Position numbers and translations under genes: made by a program
The notes under the pieces: model-generated
Database searches by the model: none
The model's input: the letters and a program-made list of their open reading frames with translations, nothing else
What the model was told of the DNA's origin: nothing
NCBI RefSeq assembly: GCF_900129485.1
Contig: NZ_FQVW01000010.1
Span: 1 to 64,000 of the forward strand
Length of the DNA: 64,000 nucleotides
Direction of reading: 5' to 3'
From: Ornithinibacillus halophilus
GTDB lineage: Bacteria > Bacillota > Bacilli > Bacillales > Amphibacillaceae
In this document: positions 59,307 through 64,000 of the stretch, piece by piece
Layout of the letters: each line of letters opens with the position of its first letter
Position numbering within the stretch: the stretch's first letter is position 1

Positions 59307-60707
59307 ATGGTAGCCTCTCAATCGAAAGAACTACAATCGGTTGAAAATGTGGACAGTGATTATTCACTTGATCGTGTTCCACGCGACAAAAGAAACATGG
59401 GTTGGTTAAGTATTACGAACATTACATTTGGAATTGCAACTGCTATTTTCTATTTCCAAATGGGAAGTGTGATGGCACTTCAATTCGGAGCTATTAATGC
59501 TATAATATCTGCCGTTTATGCGATTATCGTCGCAGGAGTACTAGGTACATTTATTGCTTATTTATCAGCAAAATCAGGAATGAATGTCAATTTATTATCT
59601 AGAGGTGGTGGATTTGGCTATATCGGCGCATCCTTAACCTCTTTTATTTATGCAACAAATTTCATTATGTATTGTGCATTGGAAGGACTAATTCTAGTCG
59701 CTGCAGTGTATGAATTCTTTCCAGCTATTCCAAAATGGGCACTTATCTTATTCTTTGGCTCTATCGTTATTCCTCTAAATTGGTTCGGTATCAAGCAGTT
59801 AGACAAACTTCAAAAATGGTCTTTACCTTTATTTTTCGTTTTCTTAATAGCTGCAATTATAATGGCTGCACTAAAACCTTCAAGTTATGATGGAAGCTTT
59901 TGGTCCTATATGCCAGAAGGTGTCCAAGTTGGAGGAACTGCATTATTACTCTGTATTGGAATGCAACACGGAATCATGGGTCTTACCCCACTACTTGCCT
60001 CGGATTATGCTCGCTTTTTAAAACCAAAAGACACAAAAATAGGTATCTTTGCGATTGGATTTATCCCACAAATTTTCTGCTTTGGAATAATGGGTGGTCT
60101 TGGAATTTGGTTTGGTGTTCGCTTAGGTGAACCAAATCCTGGTGTATACATCGTATTATTACTAGGTATCTGGGGAGCATTATTCACTATTTTAACTCAG
60201 GTCCGCATTAATGTGACTAATATTTATAGTGGTTCCTTATCGTTATCTAGTTTCTTTGAAAATATCTTTAAATTTAAACCCGGACGACGTTTTTGGGTAG
60301 TCGTAACTGGTGTATCTGCTATTATCTTAATGCTATTAAATATTGTGGATCACTTAGAAGAGGTTATGACATTCCAAGGTGTCTTTCTACTGACTTGGGC
60401 AACTATCTTAGTAACAGATGCTGTTATTGTGAAGAAGGTTTTAAAAATTGGTCCTGGATATTATGAAGCTAGACAAGGACATTTATTTAAATGGAACCCA
60501 GTTGGTGTAGGTGCCTTGATTATTGCAAGTGGACTTGGAACAATTGCAGCATTAGGCTTTATGGGAACTTTCCTTGCTAGTACTGCTGCATTCTTTGCTG
60601 CCATTCTTGCTGCAATCTTAACCGTAGTATTGGCAGTGATGACGAAAGGAAAATATTATATTAAAAAAGAAGCTCATGATATAGATAACGATGACTATAT
60701 CGTGTAG
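59307..60707 (+). CDS. NCS1 family purine/cytosine permease (CodB-like)
   Basis: About 466 residues from the ATG at 59307 (AAAGGAG, 9-nt spacing; two earlier ATGs crowd the site). Twelve predicted helices. The N-terminal 'DSDYSLDRVPRDKRNMGWLS' and 'SRGGGFGYIGASLTS' fit NCS1 cytosine-type permeases, which import nucleobases with H+ or Na+. A CodA-type deaminase gene lies 2 kb downstream, the usual partner. The gene sits between two REP-like elements in the same orientation. Confidence 0.9.
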   Translation: MVASQSKELQSVENVDSDYSLDRVPRDKRNMGWLSITNITFGIATAIFYFQMGSVMALQFGAINAIISAVYAIIVAGVLGTFIAYLSAKSGMNVNLLSRGGGFGYIGASLTSFIYATNFIMYCALEGLILVAAVYEFFPAIPKWALILFFGSIVIPLNWFGIKQLDKLQKWSLPLFFVFLIAAIIMAALKPSSYDGSFWSYMPEGVQVGGTALLLCIGMQHGIMGLTPLLASDYARFLKPKDTKIGIFAIGFIPQIFCFGIMGGLGIWFGVRLGEPNPGVYIVLLLGIWGALFTILTQVRINVTNIYSGSLSLSSFFENIFKFKPGRRFWVVVTGVSAIILMLLNIVDHLEEVMTFQGVFLLTWATILVTDAVIVKKVLKIGPGYYEARQGHLFKWNPVGVGALIIASGLGTIAALGFMGTFLASTAAFFAAILAAILTVVLAVMTKGKYYIKKEAHDIDNDDYIV

Positions 60708-60754
60708 CACGAACTTGATAAAATGTTCAAAAACAACCCATGTTAATTAAGAAA

Positions 60755-60788
60755 AGGTATTGCTATCTGTGGTAGCAATACTTTTTTT
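60755..60788 (+). terminator. Intrinsic terminator of permease gene
   Basis: GTATTGCTA pairs with TAGCAATAC, followed by TTTTTTT. Confidence 0.88.
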
Positions 60789-60790
60789 GT

Positions 60791-60819
60791 TCGACAAAAA
60801 CCGGGAAGTGACAGGCACC
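60791..60819 (+). repeat. 29-bp REP-like element, copy E
   Basis: TCGACAAAAACCGGGAAG then TGACAGGCACC, identical to copy C. It lies between the permease terminator and the OhrR-type operator. Confidence 0.9.
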
Positions 60820-60824
60820 ACAAA

Positions 60825-60851
60825 ATCGTGTACAATTAAATCGTACACGAT
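60825..60851. promoter_or_regulatory. OhrR-type operator
   Basis: Inverted repeat ATCGTGTAC / GTACACGAT enclosing TACAATTAAATCGTA, close to the OhrR box (TACAATT-AATTGTA). It lies 25 bp before the peroxidase start and would let OhrR repress the peroxidase-ohrR unit. Confidence 0.75.
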
Positions 60852-60875
60852 TAATTAAATTTGGGAGGAATCTTG

Positions 60876-61352
60876 ATGACTACTGTTTATGATTTTACGG
60901 TTAAGAAGACGGATGGTTCGGAACAATCTTTGAAAGACTATGAAGGAAAACCTTTACTTATTGTGAACACTGCAAGCAAATGTGGATTAACCGATCAATT
61001 TAAAGAACTTCAAGAGATTTATGAGAAATATAAAGATAAGGAATTCGTTATTTTAGGATTTCCGTGTGGCCAGTTTAATAATCAAGAATTCGACAATATT
61101 GAAGAAACTACTGAGTTTTGTCAATTGAATTATGGAGTTACATTCCCAATGTACGGTAAAATTGATGTCAACGGTAAAAATGAGGACCCGCTATTCAGTT
61201 ATTTAAAATCAGCAAAAGGTGGCCTCCTTTCAAAAGATATCAAGTGGAACTTCACCAAATTCCTTATTGACAAAAACGGTCAGGTAGTTGAACGTTATGC
61301 ACCAACTACAAAACCAAGTAAAATAGAAAAAGACATCACGAAACAACTATAA
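60876..61352 (+). CDS. Glutathione peroxidase family (thiol peroxidase)
   Basis: 158 residues from the ATG at 60876 (GGGAGG, 7-nt spacing). GPx signatures: 'LLIVNTASKCGLTDQF' with peroxidatic Cys near 36, 'VILGFPCGQFNNQE' with Gln and a second Cys, and 'WNFTKFLID' with catalytic Trp/Asn. The enzyme has Cys rather than selenocysteine and in Bacilli is probably recycled by thioredoxin or bacillithiol. It detoxifies H2O2 or organic hydroperoxides. First gene of a unit with ohrR. Confidence 0.93.
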   Translation: MTTVYDFTVKKTDGSEQSLKDYEGKPLLIVNTASKCGLTDQFKELQEIYEKYKDKEFVILGFPCGQFNNQEFDNIEETTEFCQLNYGVTFPMYGKIDVNGKNEDPLFSYLKSAKGGLLSKDIKWNFTKFLIDKNGQVVERYAPTTKPSKIEKDITKQL

Positions 61353-61375
61353 GAGATTGAAAGGGGATGAATTCC

Positions 61376-61819
61376 GTGAATGACTTTCTATCACTAGATA
61401 AACAGCTATGTTTTGCCATTTATGAGGCTAGCAGTCAATTCACTAAATTATATACTAATGTACTTCATCCCTTTGGTATTACCTATCCCCAATACCTAGT
61501 CTTACTAGCTTTATGGGAAAAAGATGGGCTTTCGGCTAAAGAATTAGGCAATCGTTTAAATCTAGGTACCGGTACACTTACACCGATGATCAAGCGAATG
61601 GAAGTTAATAACTGGGTAAAAAAAGAGCGCTCAACGACAGACGAAAGAAGAGTTAGTATTTTCCTTCAACCAAAGGCTTTGAGAGAAAAAGATGCCATTA
61701 ATCAATCCATCGCTAAAGCAATAGACACCTGTAATATAGAATTAAAAGAATATGAAGCACTAATGAAACAGCTAAAAATGCTTCGTGAAAAACTAGAACT
61801 AAGACATGAAAAAGCTTGA
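61376..61819 (+). CDS. ohrR: OhrR-type MarR family peroxide-sensing repressor
   Basis: About 147 residues from the GTG at 61376 (AAAGGGG, 9-nt spacing); the ATG at 61367 abuts that site. Winged-helix MarR protein with the sensing Cys in 'LDKQLCFAIYEAS' at the position of Cys15 of B. subtilis OhrR, and 'YPQYLVLLALWE' and 'GTLTPMIKRME' blocks. Only one reactive Cys, so the 1-Cys OhrR class. Oxidation by organic peroxide would release it from the operator at 60825. The usual partner gene ohrA is absent; the glutathione peroxidase takes its place. Confidence 0.92.
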   Translation: MNDFLSLDKQLCFAIYEASSQFTKLYTNVLHPFGITYPQYLVLLALWEKDGLSAKELGNRLNLGTGTLTPMIKRMEVNNWVKKERSTTDERRVSIFLQPKALREKDAINQSIAKAIDTCNIELKEYEALMKQLKMLREKLELRHEKA

Positions 61820-61840
61820 GAAATGTTATCTCAAGCTTTT
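61808..61840 (+). terminator. Intrinsic terminator of ohrR
   Basis: AAAAAGCTTGAGA pairs with TCTCAAGCTTTTT around 7 nt; the stem includes the ohrR stop codon. Confidence 0.88.
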
Positions 61841-61887
61841 TGTATATTTGCTAATTCAATAACCAAACCCTTGTTATTTGAGAAAAA

Positions 61888-62445
61888 TCAATTATTTTTC
61901 CGTGTCCACGGTGTACCTAGTCTTGGCAATGCCCATCGGTCAAGACCATACCATCCTGCTACTTTCCATGCTAGTACTAACCATGATGCGAGTATAAATA
62001 ATAATGGGTTTGAGCTTAGTGTACCTGCGAATAAAAAGGTAACGTTCATGATACTTCCAAAGAAAGCAGCAATTCCAGTTAATAAACCTAAGATAAGTCC
62101 TAAACCAACTGCAATTTCTCCAAAAACGACCAAATAAGAAAACACCGTTGCATTAGGAAGTACAATGTTCTCTAAGAATGATGCATACCAACCTGCAACG
62201 TCTCCACCAGTAGCTGATTTTTCAATTGCACCACCTACAAAACCTTGGATTGCTGCACCTGCATTTTCACCTGTCCATGCTGGTGAACCTAATTTCCCCC
62301 AACCTGAAGTTAACCACACATAACCAACATACAAACGGATGATTAACCAAATCCAAGCAGAGCGAGTATTGTTAAATAGGTACCTGGATACAGGGTTTTC
62401 ACGGATAATAATTTCATTTTCTGCTACTACGTTTTCTTTTCCCAT
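61888..62445 (-). CDS. DoxX family membrane protein (second copy)
   Basis: A 185-residue DoxX protein, paralogous to that at 43680: four helices, 'LIIRLYVGYVWLTSGWGKLG', 'LVVFGEIAVGLGLILGL' and C-terminal 'GWYGLDRWALPRLG'. It has a longer hydrophilic N-terminus (1-30). GAGGGGG precedes the ATG. It is convergent with the OhrR unit, and a link to redox stress is plausible but unproven. Confidence 0.88.
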   Translation of the reverse strand: MGKENVVAENEIIIRENPVSRYLFNNTRSAWIWLIIRLYVGYVWLTSGWGKLGSPAWTGENAGAAIQGFVGGAIEKSATGGDVAGWYASFLENIVLPNATVFSYLVVFGEIAVGLGLILGLLTGIAAFFGSIMNVTFLFAGTLSSNPLLFILASWLVLAWKVAGWYGLDRWALPRLGTPWTRKNN

Positions 62446-62783
62446 ACTACATCCCCCTCGTTTTAGTAAAACATATTTTTAGCTGTTTCCAAGATGTACT
62501 TAAATTATCATATGGTATTTATTTCCTTCAGCAGATACTTGTGAGTTCTGTACCCTTTATTTAATTTCCTGAAACTCCTTTTGTTTAACGATTTTTTTCT
62601 GAAAAGGATGAAATAAACATACCTACTATCTTTAGATCCTGTAATTTCTACCGTTCCATCCTCAAGACATCTCTAATGTCTAATTCTAAATAAGAACTAA
62701 AATACCAGGAATCACTTTAATGAGTTCTTTCAATACAATCTGATATACTAAATACTGGATAATAATGAAAAGGAGCCATATAG
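62446..62783. other. Intergenic region between divergent doxX and codA-like genes
   Basis: AT-rich, no ORF with a ribosome site except at its right end (AAAGGAG for the deaminase). A TATACT at 62744-62749 could be a -10 box, without a good -35. No repeat or riboswitch recognised. Confidence 0.4.
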
Positions 62784-64000
62784 ATGAAGAAGAAATTTAT
62801 TAATGCAACCATTTATGGAAATCCAGAATCTCATGAAATACTCGTAGAAAATAGTCAGTTTAAAGCCATTGGCAGTGGTGTAGGAGAGGCTGATGAAGTG
62901 ATTGATTTAGAAGGACGCCTCGTACTTCCACCTTATGTTGATCCCCATTTGCATTTAGACTATATCTTTTCAGGCCTAGGAGAAGGAAACGCAAATATTT
63001 CTGGAACATTATTTGAAGGAATCCAGCGTTGGAGTGATAATAAAAAAACCTTAACTGAGGAATTAGTCCGTGACCGTGCCATCAAAGGAATTCAAAAAGA
63101 AGTAAGTAAAGGTGTTCAATTTATTCGCACTCACGTTGATATTACAGACCCTAATTTAACTGGAATGAAAGCACTGGTTAAACTGCGAGAAGAACTAAAA
63201 GATGTTGTAACCTTGCAACTTGTTGCCTTTCCACAAGAAGGATTCTTCCGATATAAAGGTGCAGAACAGTTAATGGAAGAAGCACTTGAAATGGGAGCTG
63301 ATGTTGCAGGAGGTATCCCCCATTTTGAAATTTCCTATGAACATGGTGTAGAATCATTAAAACGAATTGTAGACATGGCTATCAAATACAACGTTATGAT
63401 TGATATCCACTGTGATGAAAATGATGATCCGAATAGCCGATTTTTAGAAGTTTTAAATGCACTAGTTATGGAAAAAGATTATGGGTCTTACACTACAGCT
63501 AGTCACACGTGCAGCTTCGGTTCTGTTGAAAATAGTTATGCCAATAAAATGCTTGGGCTATTTCGTGAATCACAGATTAACTTTATTTCTTGTCCAACTG
63601 AAAATGCGCATTTACAAGGGCGTGGTGACACGTATCCGAAGCGCCGTGGCTTAACGCGTGTAAAAGAGTTACTAGCAAACGGCAATAGTGTCGCATTCGC
63701 TCAAGATTCCATTGCGGATTACTGGTATCCTTTAGGCAATGGAAATATGATGAATATTTTAGATAACGGAATTCATTTAGCGCATTATACACATATTGAT
63801 GAAATTAATAAGGCTTTGGACTTGATAACATATAACGGTGCCAACATTTTACGAGTTCAAGATGAGTATGGAATTGAAGTTGGAAAACCAGCCAACTTTA
63901 TCGTCTTAGATGCCAAAGATGCTTATGAAGCAATTCGCGAACGCGCCGAAGTACTTATGTCAATTCGCAATGGAGAATATTTATTTAAACGACAACCAAG
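62784..64000 (+). CDS. codA: CodA-type cytosine deaminase family, Asp-314 variant (3' end cut by window)
   Basis: At least 405 residues, open to the window end. Metal and catalytic residues of E. coli CodA are kept: His55 and His57 in 'DPHLHLD', 'IDIHCDEND', 'TASHTCSFGS' and Asp308 in 'FAQDSIADYWYPLG'. The substrate loops ('NISGTLFEGIQRW', 'HLQGRGDTYPKRRG') align throughout. E. coli has H-D-D at 312-314; here it reads Q-D-S, so the residue equal to Asp-314 is Ser309. Loss of that Asp marks CodA homologues that accept 5-methylcytosine. AAAGGAG precedes the ATG. Confidence 0.93.
   Translation, partial: MKKKFINATIYGNPESHEILVENSQFKAIGSGVGEADEVIDLEGRLVLPPYVDPHLHLDYIFSGLGEGNANISGTLFEGIQRWSDNKKTLTEELVRDRAIKGIQKEVSKGVQFIRTHVDITDPNLTGMKALVKLREELKDVVTLQLVAFPQEGFFRYKGAEQLMEEALEMGADVAGGIPHFEISYEHGVESLKRIVDMAIKYNVMIDIHCDENDDPNSRFLEVLNALVMEKDYGSYTTASHTCSFGSVENSYANKMLGLFRESQINFISCPTENAHLQGRGDTYPKRRGLTRVKELLANGNSVAFAQDSIADYWYPLGNGNMMNILDNGIHLAHYTHIDEINKALDLITYNGANILRVQDEYGIEVGKPANFIVLDAKDAYEAIRERAEVLMSIRNGEYLFKRQP

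Noticed and set aside
63583-63792. Minus-strand frame of 69 codons near the window end
   Set aside because: It lies wholly inside the codA-like gene, which has full-length homology; no ribosome site.

Overview
The window is low-GC DNA from a Gram-positive, spore-forming Bacillaceae, most like Oceanobacillus, Virgibacillus or related genera. The evidence is AGGAGG-type ribosome sites, frequent TTG/GTG starts, many lipoproteins with an L-x-x-C lipobox, YkkC/YkkD, HemAT, YwbE and YuzL homologues, SASP-like small basic proteins, LysM/SleB wall enzymes and typical Bacillales interspersed repeats. The genus is inferred, not proven. No tRNA, rRNA, CRISPR array, complete insertion sequence or prophage is visible.

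Layout. 1-9.5 kb: a 21-bp tandem array cut by the window edge, an amidase, an unassigned membrane permease-like protein, a PepSY protein and several small unknowns. 9.8-13.9 kb: an ABC-2 exporter operon (two permeases, one ATPase, one lipoprotein). 14-26 kb: EamA transporter, coiled-coil protein, 52-bp tandem array, a seven-LysM lipoprotein, a SWIM-SNF2 helicase, a DUF4349 lipoprotein, a DDAH-like hydrolase, UvsE and a four-LysM SleB-type hydrolase. 26.4-35.4 kb: an alpha-glucoside operon (LacI regulator, binding protein, two permeases, GH13 glucosidase, beta-phosphoglucomutase, GH65 phosphorylase) with two identical 14-bp operators and no ATPase of its own. 35.4-50 kb: an AAA ATPase, a VWA lipoprotein, serine/threonine dehydratase, an alpha/beta hydrolase-DUF4279 fusion, hemerythrin, DoxX, a tandem glycine riboswitch before a TRIC-family membrane protein, and a HemAT gene broken by an exact 14-bp tandem duplication.

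51-56 kb is the most interesting part. Next to a decayed rotary-ATPase beta fragment and a perfect inverted repeat lies a four-gene locus resembling sporulation-delaying-protein (SdpABC) toxin loci. It encodes a small exported Gly/Ala-rich precursor with no cysteine, a DUF5819/SdpA-like protein, an HTTM/SdpB-like protein fused to a DCC thiol-oxidoreductase domain, and a membrane-anchored transglutaminase. All four genes start with TTG or GTG, and a terminator-like hairpin without a T-run separates the precursor from the other three.

56-64 kb: a guanidine-I riboswitch with terminator before the ykkC-ykkD exporter pair, a PAS-PAS-GGDEF-EAL protein with a degenerate GGDEF, an NCS1 cytosine-type permease, a glutathione peroxidase-OhrR unit with an OhrR-like operator, DoxX, and a CodA-type deaminase cut by the window end. 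The CodA homologue has Ser where E. coli CodA has the discriminating Asp-314, which points to 5-methylcytosine. Three copies of a 29-bp REP-like element in the same orientation bracket the GGDEF-EAL and permease genes, and one of them encodes the C-terminal tail of the GGDEF-EAL protein.
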